Part shown: positions 36,874 to 47,328 of the stretch, one piece after another | Position numbering within the stretch: the stretch's first letter is position 1 | Layout of the letters: each line of letters starts with the position of its first letter | Assembly (NCBI RefSeq): GCF_010726085.1 | Contig: NZ_AP022560.1 | Span: 2,604,001-2,668,000, forward strand | Length of the DNA: 64,000 nt | Source: Mycolicibacterium moriokaense | GTDB taxonomy: Bacteria; Actinomycetota; Actinomycetes; Mycobacteriales; Mycobacteriaceae | Direction: 5' to 3' | The notes under the pieces: generated by a model | What the model was told of the DNA's origin: nothing | Seen by the model: the letters and a program-made list of their open reading frames with translations, nothing else | The model's database searches: none | Translations under genes and position numbers: made by a program

Positions 36874-38024
36874 GCGGGGTCCGTTGGCAGTACGAACGCC
36901 GACCGGGCGGCCACCGTGGCCAAGTGCCTCGTGAGCACGGCCTCGGGACCGAGCACGGTCGCGCGGCTCAGCGCGGCGCTGAGCAACGGCGGCAGGTTCA
37001 CGATCTGGCCGATCAGCTTCGATTCGCGCATCAGCGCGCGCACCCGGGGTCGGCGGAATGCCGCGAACCGGGCGAAAGCGGTGGCCAGGTCATCCGTGCG
37101 TGCGACGAACGACGCCAGGATCGCCGCGTCCTCGATTCCCTGACAACCGCCCTGACCCAGATGCGGCCGCATCGGATGGGCAGCGTCGCCGACCGCGACG
37201 ATCGGCCCTCTGCACCATTGCCGGGCCGGCTCGCGGTCGTAAAGGTCGTTGCGCAGCACGCGGTCCGGGTCGGTCGCATCGAGGACGGCCGGGATGGGAT
37301 CGACCCAGGCGCCGAACTTGTGCTTCAAATAGTTCAGCTCGCCCTCCGGCGCGGTGCCTCCCTTGGGCGTTCGTTCGGTGGCGAACCAGTAGGTGCTGTT
37401 CCCGTTGATGGGCACGTGACCGAATTCGACGGCGGGGCCGAGGACCTCGCCCGCGACGTCGGGATCGATGCGGCAGTCCGCCACACCGCGCCACGCCGTG
37501 TAGCCGACGTAGCGGCCGGCGAGTGGTCCGTTGAGGTGCCGGGCCACCATCGAATTCGTGCCGTCGGCGCCGACGACCGCGTCGACGTCTGTGGTCGAGG
37601 CGTCCGAGAGGCTCACCCGCACACCGTCGGCGGTCGCCACCATGGACTCGGCCGCGACGCCGTATCGCAATGTGCCGTCGGCGAGCGCTCCGGCAAGCAC
37701 CGAGGTCAGGGTGTTTCGGTGGATCACCACCAGCGGTTCGCCCAACGCCTTGACCAGTCGCTGCGGCGACGGGCGACGCAGCCAGGTGCCGTCGCGCCAG
37801 CGCACCGCACCCGCGGTGATCCGGCCTCCGGCGGCGCGGACGGCGTCGCCGAGACCGATCTCGTCGAGCGCGGCCAGCGCGTTGGGCCAGATGCTGATGC
37901 CCGCGCCCGACGAGGTGTCGGTGCGCTCCTCGATGACCGTGACGTCGTGGCCCTACTGCTGTAGCGCGTTGGCGGTCGCCAGCCCGGCGATGCCCGCCCC
38001 GATCACCAGGATCCGCTTCGACAT
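36870..38024 (-). pseudogene. FAD-dependent monooxygenase gene with an in-frame amber codon
   Basis: Read through, this frame encodes a 384-residue flavin monooxygenase of the salicylate hydroxylase/PHBH type. 'RILVIGAGIAGLATANAL' is the FAD motif, 'DAVVGADGTNS' the DG motif and 'GPIVAVGDAAHPMRPHLGQG' the GD motif. Codon 24 is TAG (37953-37955), between 'ALQQ' and 'GHDVTVIEE'. No frameshift or other stop follows, so the change looks recent, perhaps one C-to-T change from CAG, or it is a sequencing error. A downstream GTG (37805) would lack the FAD-binding motif and could not give an active enzyme. Confidence 0.8.
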
Positions 38025-38094
38025 GTCTCGAACGTAGCGCCTCCGCCGAGCCTGTCCCGGCGGGGAGGTTTGGCGGCTGTGCTACCAAATGGGC

Positions 38095-40083
38095 ATGACC
38101 GACCCGACGCCGTTCGACGACCTCGATGCCTACCTCGCGCTGCCGCGCGTCACGGGCCTGGCGGTATCGCCCGACGGCACTCGCGTGGTGGTCACCCGCG
38201 CGGAGCTCAACGACAAGCGCACCGAGTACATCAGCGCGGTATGGGAAGTCGACCCCGCGGGCGTGCAGCCGGCGCGGCGGTTGACCCGGGGCGCCAAGGG
38301 CGAGTCGTCGCCGGTGTTCACCGCGGGCGGCGACGTGCTGTTCGTCGCGAAGCGGCCGACCGACGGCGACGACAAGACGCCCGCGTCGTTGTGGCGCCTG
38401 CCTGCGGCGGGCGGCGAGGCGTTCGAGGCGTTGGCGTTGCCCGGCGGAGTCGAGTCGGTGCGCACCGCGAGCTACGCCGACATGGCGGTCGTGAGCGGAC
38501 CGATGATGCCATCGGCACACAGCATGGACGACGACCGCCGCATCTGGGATCTGCGCAAGGACAACAAGATCACCGCCATCCTGCATACCGGATATCCGAT
38601 CCGCTACTGGGACAAGGATCTTGGGCCGGGCGAACCTCATCTGTTCGGCACCGACCTCGACGGTGGCGAGCCGAAGGACCTGAGCCCGTCTCCCGGAAGT
38701 GCGTTGTGGAACGCCGATTTCGACGTCAGCCCCGACGGAACCTTCGTGGTCACCAGCTGGCAGGTGCCCGCGCCGCGCGCCTCGAAGCGCGCTGTCCTGG
38801 TACGCATCGACACCGACAGCGGTGAGCGGACTGTGATCGCCGACGATCCCGACGCCGATCTGTGGGATCCGGCGATCGCGCCGGACGGACTGTCCGTCGC
38901 ATACATCCGTGAGGCGCAGTCGACGCCGCAGAGGGCGCCCCATTTCACGTTGTGCTGCATGCGTTTCGGCGATAGTCCGGTCGACGTGGCGCTCGGCTGG
39001 GATCGCTGGCCGACGTCGGTGACGTGGTCGCGCGACGGGTCCGCGTTGATCGTCACCGCCGACCAGGACGGCCGGGCTCCCATCTTCCGCATCGACCCCG
39101 CCGACGGCACCGTCACGCAACTGACGTTCGACGACCACGCCTACACCGACGTCGCCGCCGCGCCCGGCGGCGTGCTCTACGCATTGCGCACCTCCTACGC
39201 CGCGCCGCCACATCCGGTGCGCATCGATCGCGACGGCGCCGTCACGGAGTTGCCCTGCATCGATTTACCTCGCCTTCCTGGCACGCTGACCGACCTCGAG
39301 GCGACCTCAACCGACGGCACGCGCGTGCGTTCATGGCTGGTGTTGCCGGATGGTGATGCGCCCGCCCCGCTGCTGTTGTGGATTCACGGCGGCCCGCTCT
39401 CCAGCTGGAATGTCTGGTCGTGGCGATGGAATCCGTGGTTGTTGGCCGCGCGGGGCTATGCGGTGCTGCTCCCCGATCCCGGGTTGTCCACCGGATACGG
39501 GCAGGACTTCATCCAGCGGGGATGGGGCGCCTGGGGCGGCGCGCCGTACGACGATCTGATGGCCGCGACGGACGCTGCGTGCGCGCATCCCCGCATCGAC
39601 GCCGACCGGACCGCGGCGATGGGCGGATCCTTCGGCGGCTACATGGCCAATTGGGTTGCCGGACACACCGATCGATTCGACGCGATCGTCACCCATGCGA
39701 GCCTGTGGGCCCTCGAGCAGTTCGGCGTCACCACCGACGCGGCGTACTACTGGGTCCGCGAGATGACACCGGAGATGGCCGCGGCGAACTCACCGCACCA
39801 GCACGTCGGCCAGATCGCCACCCCGATGCTCGTCATCCACGGGGACAAGGACTATCGCGTGCCGATCGGCGAGGCGCTGCGCCTCTGGTACCAGCTGCTG
39901 ACGGAATCGCGCCTGCCTGCCGACGAGGACGGCAACAGTCCGCACCAGTTCCTGTTCTTCCCGTCGGAGAATCACTGGGTGCTCAGCCCTCAGCACGCCA
40001 AGGTCTGGTACCAGGTGGTCATCGCGTTCCTGAGCCGTCACGTCCTCGGTGAGGAGATCGAGCTGCCGACGACGCTCGGGTAG
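38095..40083 (+). CDS. S9-family peptidase (prolyl oligopeptidase / acylaminoacyl-peptidase type)
   Basis: A 662-residue protein from ATG 38095; an ATG two codons earlier is possible. The N-terminal two thirds form a beta-propeller with WD-like 'SPDGTxVV' repeats. The C-terminal alpha/beta-hydrolase domain holds the triad Ser512 ('GGSFGGYMANW'), Asp586 ('HGDKDYRVP') and His627 ('ENHWV'). Such enzymes cleave short peptides or acyl-amino acids in the cytoplasm; no signal peptide is visible. It stands alone between the divergent flavoprotein pseudogene and the Rv2449c-like gene, where M. tuberculosis has no such gene as far as I recall. Confidence 0.88.
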   Translation: MTDPTPFDDLDAYLALPRVTGLAVSPDGTRVVVTRAELNDKRTEYISAVWEVDPAGVQPARRLTRGAKGESSPVFTAGGDVLFVAKRPTDGDDKTPASLWRLPAAGGEAFEALALPGGVESVRTASYADMAVVSGPMMPSAHSMDDDRRIWDLRKDNKITAILHTGYPIRYWDKDLGPGEPHLFGTDLDGGEPKDLSPSPGSALWNADFDVSPDGTFVVTSWQVPAPRASKRAVLVRIDTDSGERTVIADDPDADLWDPAIAPDGLSVAYIREAQSTPQRAPHFTLCCMRFGDSPVDVALGWDRWPTSVTWSRDGSALIVTADQDGRAPIFRIDPADGTVTQLTFDDHAYTDVAAAPGGVLYALRTSYAAPPHPVRIDRDGAVTELPCIDLPRLPGTLTDLEATSTDGTRVRSWLVLPDGDAPAPLLLWIHGGPLSSWNVWSWRWNPWLLAARGYAVLLPDPGLSTGYGQDFIQRGWGAWGGAPYDDLMAATDAACAHPRIDADRTAAMGGSFGGYMANWVAGHTDRFDAIVTHASLWALEQFGVTTDAAYYWVREMTPEMAAANSPHQHVGQIATPMLVIHGDKDYRVPIGEALRLWYQLLTESRLPADEDGNSPHQFLFFPSENHWVLSPQHAKVWYQVVIAFLSRHVLGEEIELPTTLG

Positions 40084-40093
40084 CGTCGCGGAC

Positions 40094-41347
40094 ATGAGCG
40101 GCCAACGTGAGTTCGACATCGTCCTGTACGGCGCGACCGGCTTCGTCGGAAAGCTGACCGCCGAATACCTGGCCAAAGCCGGTGGTGACGCGCGCATCGC
40201 ACTGGCGGGCCGGTCGCACGACAAGGTGCTGGCGGTACGGGAATCGTTGGGGGAGAAGGCGCAGTCCTGGCCGATCATTGCTGCGGATGCGTCGCAGCCG
40301 TCGACGCTGGACGCGATGGCGGCCAGGGCCCAGGTGGTGGTGACCACCGTCGGGCCGTACGCCCGCTACGGGCTACCGCTGGTGGCGGCGTGTGCGGCCG
40401 CGGGGACCGACTACGCGGACCTGACGGGCGAGACGTTGTTCATCCGCGACAGCATCGACCAGTACCACAAGCAGGCCGCAGATACCGGTGCGCGCATCGT
40501 GCACTCGTGTGGATTCGATTCGATCCCTTCGGATCTCAGCGTGTTCGCGCTGTATCGGCGTATCCAGGAGGACCAGGCGGGCGAGCTGACCGATGCCAAC
40601 CTGGTCGTGCGGGAGATGGTCGGCGGGGTGTCGGGAGGCACCGTCGCGTCGATGATCGACGTGTTCAGCACGGTCTCGAGTGACCCCGAGGCGCGACGGG
40701 CGATGAACGATCCCTACACCCTTTCGCCCGACCGCGCAGCCGAGCCCGAACTCGGTGGGCAGCCCGACATTCGGTGGCGGCGCGGCAGCGAGGTCGACGA
40801 CGCGCTCGACGGATACTGGCTGGCGCCGTTCGTGATGGCCGGGCCGAACTCCCGAATCGTCAGGCGCAGCAACGCTTTACTGGGATACGCCTACGGCAGG
40901 AAGCTCGAGTACGGCGAGCTGATGAGCATGGGCCGCTCCGTGGCGGCACCGGTCGTCGCGGCACTGGCCACCGCCGGCAACGTCGCGGCGATGGAGTTGG
41001 GCAGCCGCTACTTTCGCCGCATCCCGCGCAGCCTCATCGACCGAATCGCACCGAAACCGGGCACCGGCCCCAGCGAGAGGGTGCGCGAGAACGGGCGCTA
41101 CACGGTCGAGACCTACACCACCACGACGACGGGCGCCCACTACCGGGCGCGGTTCTCACAGCGTGGCGACTACGGATACAAGGCGACGTCGGTACTGCTG
41201 GGCGAATGCGGTCTGGCGCTCGCGTTCGACCGCGACCGGCTCTCGGATCTGCGTGGCGTCCTGACACCCGCGGCGGCGATGGGCGATGCGTTGCTGGCTC
41301 GCTTCCCCGCTGCGGAAGTGTTGCTGGAGACGACGCGCCTGAAATGA
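40094..41347 (+). CDS. Saccharopine dehydrogenase-like / trans-acting enoyl reductase family protein (Rv2449c-like)
   Basis: A 417-residue NAD(P)-binding protein from ATG 40094, 10 bases after the peptidase stop. 'IVLYGATGFVGKLTAEYLAK' (about 8-27) is the Rossmann signature and 'GARIVHSCGFDSIPSDL' is typical of the saccharopine-dehydrogenase-like family. In mycobacteria this family includes the trans-acting enoyl reductase of phthiocerol synthesis as well as several members without a function. Its location between rpf and valS matches Rv2449c, so it is probably that ortholog. The reaction is unknown. Confidence 0.85.
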   Translation: MSGQREFDIVLYGATGFVGKLTAEYLAKAGGDARIALAGRSHDKVLAVRESLGEKAQSWPIIAADASQPSTLDAMAARAQVVVTTVGPYARYGLPLVAACAAAGTDYADLTGETLFIRDSIDQYHKQAADTGARIVHSCGFDSIPSDLSVFALYRRIQEDQAGELTDANLVVREMVGGVSGGTVASMIDVFSTVSSDPEARRAMNDPYTLSPDRAAEPELGGQPDIRWRRGSEVDDALDGYWLAPFVMAGPNSRIVRRSNALLGYAYGRKLEYGELMSMGRSVAAPVVAALATAGNVAAMELGSRYFRRIPRSLIDRIAPKPGTGPSERVRENGRYTVETYTTTTTGAHYRARFSQRGDYGYKATSVLLGECGLALAFDRDRLSDLRGVLTPAAAMGDALLARFPAAEVLLETTRLK

Positions 41348-41428
41348 GCCGCGCGCGTAAAAACACTGTGCGCCAAGTGCATTTCGACTAGCGTTGTTGA
41401 ATTATCCCAGCAATGAAGGTGGGGAACC

Positions 41429-42043
41429 ATGGCTGGTCTCGATGATCTGTACGCGCAAATCCCGGTGAGCGAGATTGCCAAGAAGGTCGGCGCCGACGAA
41501 GGCGAAGTGAACAACGCGATTCGGACTCTGGTCCCCGCGCTGGTCGGTGGATTGGCCGAGAACGTTCAGGCCAACCAGATCGACTCGAGTGACCTCGAAT
41601 CCGCCGTTGCTCAGCAAGGCGCGAGCGGTTTGCTTGACGGCGGAGTCAGCGTCGACCAGGTCGACGCGAAGCAGGGCGACCAGTACGTCGCCAAGATCTT
41701 CGGCGGCAACGACAGCGGCGCCGTCGCCTCCGCGCTGGCCGACAAGGGCGCGGGCGGCGGCGACCTGATCAAGCAGCTGCTGCCGATCCTGGCGCCGATC
41801 GTGCTGGCCTACATCGGCAAGCAACTGTCCAAGGGCTCGGCGCCCGCCGAGCAGGCCGGCGGCGGTGGCGGGCTCGGCGACATCCTCGGCAGCATCCTCG
41901 GCGGCGCCGGTGGTGGCGGCCGGGGCGGCGGGGGCGGCGACAACCCGTTGGGCAGCATCCTGGGCAGCGTGCTGGGCGGCGGCAGTGGTCAGAACAACCC
42001 GATCGGCGAGATCCTCGGCGGCCTGCTCGGCGGCAAGAAGTAA
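41429..42043 (+). CDS. DUF937 domain protein, Gly-rich C-terminus
   Basis: A 204-residue protein with the DUF937/YidB-like helical repeat ('MAGLDDLYAQIPVSEIAKKV', 'AKIFGGNDSGAVASALAD') and one hydrophobic helix near residues 115-130. The C-terminal 60 residues are mostly Gly with repeats of 'GDILGSILGG' and 'GSILGSVLGGG'. Family function is unknown; such proteins are often small, abundant and possibly membrane-associated. A hairpin with T-rich sequence follows the stop (42054-42113). Standing alone upstream of valS, it appears to be an independent transcript. Confidence 0.8.
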   Translation: MAGLDDLYAQIPVSEIAKKVGADEGEVNNAIRTLVPALVGGLAENVQANQIDSSDLESAVAQQGASGLLDGGVSVDQVDAKQGDQYVAKIFGGNDSGAVASALADKGAGGGDLIKQLLPILAPIVLAYIGKQLSKGSAPAEQAGGGGGLGDILGSILGGAGGGGRGGGGGDNPLGSILGSVLGGGSGQNNPIGEILGGLLGGKK

Positions 42044-42053
42044 CTTTTTCTGC

Positions 42054-42113
42054 GCGACCAGTCGCAAAGTGCCCCGTCCGACCAGCGTGTCGGGGTCTTT
42101 TCCGTCTGCTCGC
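42054..42113 (+). repeat. 60-base hairpin element, copy 2, containing a terminator-like stem
   Basis: The outer arms GCGACCAGTCG/CGTCTGCTCGC match copy 1 at 29215-29274 with two changes in the left arm. Inside is CCCCG...CGGGG (about 42072-42094) followed by TCTTTT, a plausible intrinsic terminator. It lies 10 bases after the DUF937 gene and 22 bases before valS. Confidence 0.65.
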
Positions 42114-42135
42114 GCGGTGTTTCTAGACTTGCGGG

Positions 42136-44790
42136 GTGACCGACACCCCCCGCCCCGGCCTCGACGCCCTGCCCAAATCCTGGGATCCAGGCGCGGTCGA
42201 AACCGACCTCTATGAGGGCTGGGTCAATGCCGGCTACTTCAAGGCCGACGCCGCGAGCAGCAAGCCCGCGTATTCGATCGTCCTGCCGCCGCCGAACGTC
42301 ACCGGCAGCCTGCACATGGGCCACGCGCTCGATCACACGCTGATGGACGCGCTGACTCGGCGCAAACGCATGCAGGGCTACGAGGTGTTGTGGCTGCCGG
42401 GCATGGACCATGCGGGTATCGCCACCCAGAGCGTCGTCGAGAAGCAGCTGGCCGTCGACGGCAAGACCAAGGAAGACTTCGGTCGCGAGCTGTTCGTCGA
42501 CAAGGTGTGGGACTGGAAGCGCGAGTCCGGCGGCACCATCGGCTGGCAGATGCGGGCCCTCGGCGACGGTGTCGACTGGAGCCGCGACCGCTTCACCATG
42601 GACGAGGGCCTGTCCCGGGCCGTCCGCACCATCTTCAAGAGGTTGTTCGACGCCGGGTTGATCTATCGGGCCGAGCGGCTGGTGAACTGGTCGCCCGTGC
42701 TGGAGACGGCGGTCTCCGACCTCGAGGTCAAGTACGAGGACGTCGAGGGTGAGCTGGTGTCGTTCCGCTACGGTTCGCTGCGCGACGACGAACCGCACAT
42801 CGTCGTCGCCACCACCCGAGTCGAGACGATGCTCGGTGATACCGCGATCGCGGTGCATCCCGACGACGAGCGCTACCGCCACCTGGTCGGCAAGACCCTG
42901 CCGCACCCGTTCGTCGACCGGGAGATGGTGATCGTCGCCGACTCGCACGTCGACCCCGAGTTCGGCACGGGCGCAGTCAAAGTCACCCCCGCGCACGACC
43001 CCAACGACTTCGAGATCGGCATGCGGCATCAGCTGCCGATGCCGACGATCATGGACACCAAAGGCCGGATCGCCGATACCGGAACGGAATTCGACGGCCT
43101 GGACCGCTTCGAGGCACGCGTCAAGGTGCGCGAGGCGCTGGCCCAGCAGGGCCGCATTGTCGAGGAGAAGCGCCCATACCTGCACAGCGTCGGCCACTCA
43201 GAGCGCAGCGGGGAGCCGATCGAGCCACGGCTGTCGCTGCAGTGGTGGGTCAAGGTCGAGTCCCTCGCGAAGGCCGCCGGGGATGCAGTGCGCGAGCACC
43301 GCACGGTGATTCACCCGCCGAGCCTGGAGCCGCGCTGGTTCGCCTGGGTCGACAACATGCACGACTGGTGCATCTCGCGTCAGCTGTGGTGGGGCCACCG
43401 GATCCCGATCTGGCACAGTCCCGACGGCGACATGGTGTGCGTCGGGCCCGACGAGACCCCGCCGGAGGGCTGGGAGCAGGACCCCGACGTGCTGGACACG
43501 TGGTTCTCGTCGGCGTTGTGGCCGTTCTCCACGATGGGGTGGCCCGACTACACGCCCGATCTCGAAAAGTTCTATCCCACTTCGGTTCTGGTGACCGGCT
43601 ACGACATCCTGTTCTTCTGGGTGGCCCGGATGATGATGTTCGGCACCTTCGTCGCCGACGATCCCGCGATCACCTGCGACGGCAGGCGCGGCCCGCAGGT
43701 GCCGTTCGAGAACGTCTTCCTGCACGGGCTGATCCGCGACGAGTTCGGCCGCAAGATGAGCAAGTCCCGCGGAAACGGCATCGACCCGCTCGACTGGGTC
43801 CAGAAGTTCGGCGCCGACGCGTTGCGGTTCACGCTCGCGCGCGGCGCGAGCCCCGGTGGCGACCTGTCCATCGGTGAAGACCACGCCCGCGCGTCGCGCA
43901 ACTTCGCCACCAAGGTGTTCAACGCGACCCGCTTCGCGTTGATGAACGGCGCCGCTCCCGCTCCGTTGCCCGAGACCAGTTCGCTGACCGACGCCGACCG
44001 GTGGATCCTGGGCCGGCTGGAAGAGGTTCGCGCCGAAGTGGATTCGGCGCTGGACAGCTACGAGTTCAGCCGCGCGTGCGAATCGCTCTACCACTTCGCG
44101 TGGGACGAGTTCTGCGACTGGTACGTCGAGCTGGCCAAGGTTCAGCTCGCGGACGGTGTCGAACACACAACCGCTGTACTGGCCGCGGTGCTCGACACTC
44201 TGCTGAAGCTGTTGCATCCCGTGATGCCGTTCGTCACCGAGGTGTTGTGGAAGACGCTGACCGGCGGTGAGTCGCTGGTGATCGCCGACTGGCCGCAGCC
44301 CTCCGGGTTCGCGGTGGATCAGGTTGCGACGCAGCGGATCACCGACATGCAGAAGTTGATCACCGAGGTGCGCCGGTTCCGCAGCGACCAGGGACTCAAC
44401 GACCGCCAGCGGGTGCCCGCACGCCTGTCTGACGTGGCCAAGGCGGATCTCGAGGCGCAGCTGCCCGCCGTCAGCGCCCTGGCGTGGTTGACCGATGCCG
44501 ACGACGGCTTCAACGCGTCGGCGGCGGTCGAGGTCAGGTTGTCGCAGGCGACCGTCGTCGTGGAACTCGACACGTCGGGCACCGTCGACGTGGCGGCCGA
44601 GCGTCGCCGCCTCGAGAAGGATCTCGCCGCTGCGCAGAAGGAGCTCGCGGGCACCGAGGCCAAGCTCGGTAACGACAAGTTCCTCGCCAAGGCGCCCGCC
44701 GAGGTCGTCGACAAGATCCGTCAGCGCCAGCAGGTGGCGCGCGAGGAAGTGGACCGAATCACGGCACGCCTCGCCGGGCTCAACGGATGA
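42136..44790 (+). CDS. valS: Valyl-tRNA synthetase
   Basis: An 884-residue class I synthetase starting at GTG 42136. The HIGH-type motif is '[15 protein letters not shown]' (about 52-66), the CP1 editing domain follows, and KMSKS is in '[12 protein letters not shown]' (about 538-549). The C-terminal coiled coil ('[20 protein letters not shown]') is the tRNA-binding arm of ValRS. It charges tRNA-Val and edits misactivated threonine. The stop overlaps folC (ATGA). The order valS-folC-DUF4233-ndk matches Rv2448c-Rv2445c. Confidence 0.97.
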   Translation: MTDTPRPGLDALPKSWDPGAVETDLYEGWVNAGYFKADAASSKPAYSIVLPPPNVTGSLHMGHALDHTLMDALTRRKRMQGYEVLWLPGMDHAGIATQSVVEKQLAVDGKTKEDFGRELFVDKVWDWKRESGGTIGWQMRALGDGVDWSRDRFTMDEGLSRAVRTIFKRLFDAGLIYRAERLVNWSPVLETAVSDLEVKYEDVEGELVSFRYGSLRDDEPHIVVATTRVETMLGDTAIAVHPDDERYRHLVGKTLPHPFVDREMVIVADSHVDPEFGTGAVKVTPAHDPNDFEIGMRHQLPMPTIMDTKGRIADTGTEFDGLDRFEARVKVREALAQQGRIVEEKRPYLHSVGHSERSGEPIEPRLSLQWWVKVESLAKAAGDAVREHRTVIHPPSLEPRWFAWVDNMHDWCISRQLWWGHRIPIWHSPDGDMVCVGPDETPPEGWEQDPDVLDTWFSSALWPFSTMGWPDYTPDLEKFYPTSVLVTGYDILFFWVARMMMFGTFVADDPAITCDGRRGPQVPFENVFLHGLIRDEFGRKMSKSRGNGIDPLDWVQKFGADALRFTLARGASPGGDLSIGEDHARASRNFATKVFNATRFALMNGAAPAPLPETSSLTDADRWILGRLEEVRAEVDSALDSYEFSRACESLYHFAWDEFCDWYVELAKVQLADGVEHTTAVLAAVLDTLLKLLHPVMPFVTEVLWKTLTGGESLVIADWPQPSGFAVDQVATQRITDMQKLITEVRRFRSDQGLNDRQRVPARLSDVAKADLEAQLPAVSALAWLTDADDGFNASAAVEVRLSQATVVVELDTSGTVDVAAERRRLEKDLAAAQKELAGTEAKLGNDKFLAKAPAEVVDKIRQRQQVAREEVDRITARLAGLNG

Positions 44791-46196
44791 CCGAGCCCGT
44801 CCCCACCCCGGACGAGATCGCATCGTTGTTGCAGGTCGAGCATCTGCTCGATCAGCGTTGGCCGGAAACCAAGCTCGAACCGAGCACGACCCGCATCGCC
44901 GCGTTGATGGAGCTGCTCGGGTCGCCGCAGCGCGGTTACCCGTCCATTCACATCGCGGGGACGAACGGCAAGACCTCGGTGGCCCGGATGGTCGATGCGC
45001 TGCTGACCGCGTTCAGCCGCCGCACCGGCCGCACGACCAGCCCGCACCTGCAGTCGGCGGTCGAACGCATCTCGATCGACGGACAGCCGATCAGCCCGGC
45101 GAAGTACGTCGAGACCTACCGCGAGATCGAACCGTTCGTGCAACTGGTCGACCAGCAGTCCGAGGCGACCGGCGGTCCCGCGATGAGCAAGTTCGAGGTC
45201 GTCACCGCCATGGCGTTCGCGGCGTTCGCCGATGCGCCGGTGGATGTGGCCGTTGTCGAGGTCGGGCTCGGCGGACGATGGGACGCCACCAACGTCGTCG
45301 ACGCTCCGGTCGCGGTCATCACGCCGGTCGGGGTGGACCACGCCGACTATCTGGGTGACACGGTCGCCGACATCGCAGGGGAGAAGGCCGGGGTCATCAA
45401 GAAGCAGGAGGAGTCGCTGGTCCCCACCGAGACCGTCGCGGTGATCGCCCGGCAGTTGCCGGAGGCGATGGAAGTGCTTCTGGCGCAAGCGGTCCGCGCC
45501 GACGCCGCGGTGGCCCGTGAGGACTCGGAGTTCGCCGTGCTAGGCAGGCAGATCGCGGTCGGCGGACAGCTTCTCGAGCTGCAGGGTCTCGGTGGGCGTT
45601 ACAGCGACATCTACTTGCCCCTGCACGGGGAGCATCAGGCGCACAACGCCGTCGTCGCGCTGGCCGCCGTCGAGGCGTTCTTCGGGGCGGGTGCGCAACG
45701 GCAGCTGGACATCGAGACGGTACGTGCGGGCTTCGCATCGGTCACCAGTCCCGGACGACTTGAGCGGTTGCGCAGTGCCCCAACCGTTTTCGTCGACGCC
45801 GCGCACAACCCGGCCGGCGCCGTCGCGCTTGCGCAAGCGCTGCAGGAGGAATTCGACTTCCGGTTCCTCGTCGGTGTCATCTCGGTGATGGCCGACAAGG
45901 ACGTCGACGGGATCCTCGATGCTCTGGAGCCTGTGTTCGACCAGATCGTCGTGACCCACAACGGTTCCCCTCGGGCAATGGAAGTCGACGCGCTGGCGAT
46001 GCGCGCCGAGGAGCGGTTCGGCCCGGAACGCGTGATCACCGCCGCGACGCTGCCCGATGCGATCGAGACCGCGACCGCGCTGGTCGAAGAGGCCGGCGCC
46101 GAGGGCGACGGCTTCGGTGGAGTGGGCATGGTGATCACCGGTTCGGTCGTCACGGCGGGCGCGGCGCGGACGCTATTCGGCAAGGAGCCGGAATGA
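44787..46196 (+). CDS. folC: Folylpolyglutamate synthase / dihydrofolate synthase
   Basis: A 469-residue Mur-ligase-fold enzyme. The ATP site is '[19 protein letters not shown]' (about 55-73), the second domain carries '[15 protein letters not shown]' and the C-terminal domain carries '[17 protein letters not shown]'. It adds glutamate residues to folates and couples dihydropteroate to glutamate. Translationally coupled to valS and to the next gene by 4-base overlaps. Length fits mycobacterial FolC. Confidence 0.95.
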   Translation: MTEPVPTPDEIASLLQVEHLLDQRWPETKLEPSTTRIAALMELLGSPQRGYPSIHIAGTNGKTSVARMVDALLTAFSRRTGRTTSPHLQSAVERISIDGQPISPAKYVETYREIEPFVQLVDQQSEATGGPAMSKFEVVTAMAFAAFADAPVDVAVVEVGLGGRWDATNVVDAPVAVITPVGVDHADYLGDTVADIAGEKAGVIKKQEESLVPTETVAVIARQLPEAMEVLLAQAVRADAAVAREDSEFAVLGRQIAVGGQLLELQGLGGRYSDIYLPLHGEHQAHNAVVALAAVEAFFGAGAQRQLDIETVRAGFASVTSPGRLERLRSAPTVFVDAAHNPAGAVALAQALQEEFDFRFLVGVISVMADKDVDGILDALEPVFDQIVVTHNGSPRAMEVDALAMRAEERFGPERVITAATLPDAIETATALVEEAGAEGDGFGGVGMVITGSVVTAGAARTLFGKEPE

Positions 46197-46585
46197 CCGA
46201 GCAGCCGCAGGCCCCGCCCGACCCGTGGAAGAGCTTCCGCGGGGTGATGGCAGGCACGCTCATCCTGGAGGCGATCGTCGTGCTGCTCGCGCTGCCGGTG
46301 GTGGCGCGGATCGGCGGGGGACTGACGGCGGCCAGCGGCGGATACGTCATCGGGCTCGCCGTCATCCTGGTGCTGTTCGCGGGCATCCAGGGCCGGCCGT
46401 GGGCCATCTGGGCGAACCTAGCGCTGCAGCTGGTGGTGATCGCCGGCGTCGTCGTGCACGGCGCGATCGGGTTCATCGGCCTGGTCTTCCTCGGTGTCTG
46501 GCTGCTGATCGCCTACCTGCGTTTCGAGGTGCTGCGCCGGCAGAAGCGTGGACTGTTGCCCGGCCAGCAACAACCCCCCGACTAG
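46193..46585 (+). CDS. DUF4233 membrane protein (Rv2446c-like)
   Basis: A 130-residue integral membrane protein with four hydrophobic segments starting at about residues 20, 45, 67 and 85 ('[12 protein letters not shown]' at the end). The family is found next to folC across actinobacteria and has no assigned function. The ATG overlaps the folC stop; the protein ends with a short basic, Gln/Pro-rich tail. Context suggests only a conserved operon link to folate and nucleotide metabolism. Confidence 0.88.
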   Translation: MTEQPQAPPDPWKSFRGVMAGTLILEAIVVLLALPVVARIGGGLTAASGGYVIGLAVILVLFAGIQGRPWAIWANLALQLVVIAGVVVHGAIGFIGLVFLGVWLLIAYLRFEVLRRQKRGLLPGQQQPPD

Positions 46586-46595
46586 GCTGTGCGCC

Positions 46596-47015
46596 GTGAC
46601 TGAGCCGACTGAGCGCACCCTCGTGTTGATCAAGCCCGACGGCGTCAAGCGGCGCCTGGTCGGCGAAATTCTCAGCCGAATCGAGCGGAAGGGCCTCACC
46701 ATCGCGGCCCTGGAGTTGAAGGACGTCAGCGACGAGCTGGCCCGCAAGCACTACGCCGAACACGACGGCAAGCCGTTCTTCGGCTCGCTGCTGGAGTTCA
46801 TCACCTCCGGGCCGGTCGTCGCGGCCATCGTGGAGGGCCCGCGGGCTATCGCCGCGTTTCGCCAGATCGCGGGGGGAACCGACCCCGTCGAGAAGGCGGT
46901 GCCGGGCACGATTCGCGGCGATCTCGCGCTGATCACCCAGGACAACCTGGTGCATGGGTCGGATTCTCCGGAGTCCGCCGCGCGTGAAATCGAGCTCTGG
47001 TTCCCCGGCGCTTAG
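46596..47015 (+). CDS. ndk: Nucleoside diphosphate kinase
   Basis: A 139-residue NDP kinase from GTG 46596, 10 bases after the DUF4233 gene. '[12 protein letters not shown]' (8-19) and the active-site His120 in '[10 protein letters not shown]' are diagnostic. It transfers the gamma-phosphate of ATP to other NDPs through a phosphohistidine. Size and position match M. tuberculosis NdkA (Rv2445c). Confidence 0.97.
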   Translation: MTEPTERTLVLIKPDGVKRRLVGEILSRIERKGLTIAALELKDVSDELARKHYAEHDGKPFFGSLLEFITSGPVVAAIVEGPRAIAAFRQIAGGTDPVEKAVPGTIRGDLALITQDNLVHGSDSPESAAREIELWFPGA

Positions 47016-47328
47016 GGGCCGTAAATGGCCTGCTCGTCCGACGTGGTCGGGCGGAGCGGCGTGATGTGGGATACTGGGGACGGGTAACGGCCCTTTTTAA
47101 CCAGGGGGGCGGACGCCCGAATGAAGACTTAGACGTGCGCGACCATCGCCACGCGCGGTGCGGCGCCGACCGTCCAGCCATCATTCAGACCGGCACTGAG
47201 GGTCTCCAACCAGGGGATTGCTCGGGGCGAGACCATAACAAGCTCGGGTGTAGTTGGCCCGAGTCAATAGCGGAAGCCCTCGCGTGGCCGCGTCAAACAC
47301 GACGCGCCCGGGGGCTAAAGGAGACTAC
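47016..47328 (+). promoter_or_regulatory. Intergenic region and 5' leader of rne
   Basis: A 313-base stretch between ndk and the RNase E gene. GATACT at 47070-47075, preceded by TGTGG, could be an extended -10 element; the matching -35 is weak. If so, rne would have a leader of roughly 250 bases, and long leaders are typical of RNase E genes because the enzyme autoregulates its own mRNA. The leader contains GC-rich segments but no element I recognise. No protein gene is visible. Confidence 0.4.

Noticed and set aside
37090..39213. 707-codon minus-strand ORF across the flavoprotein pseudogene and S9 peptidase
   Set aside because: Arg/His-rich shadow frame overlapping two real genes; no recognisable motifs.
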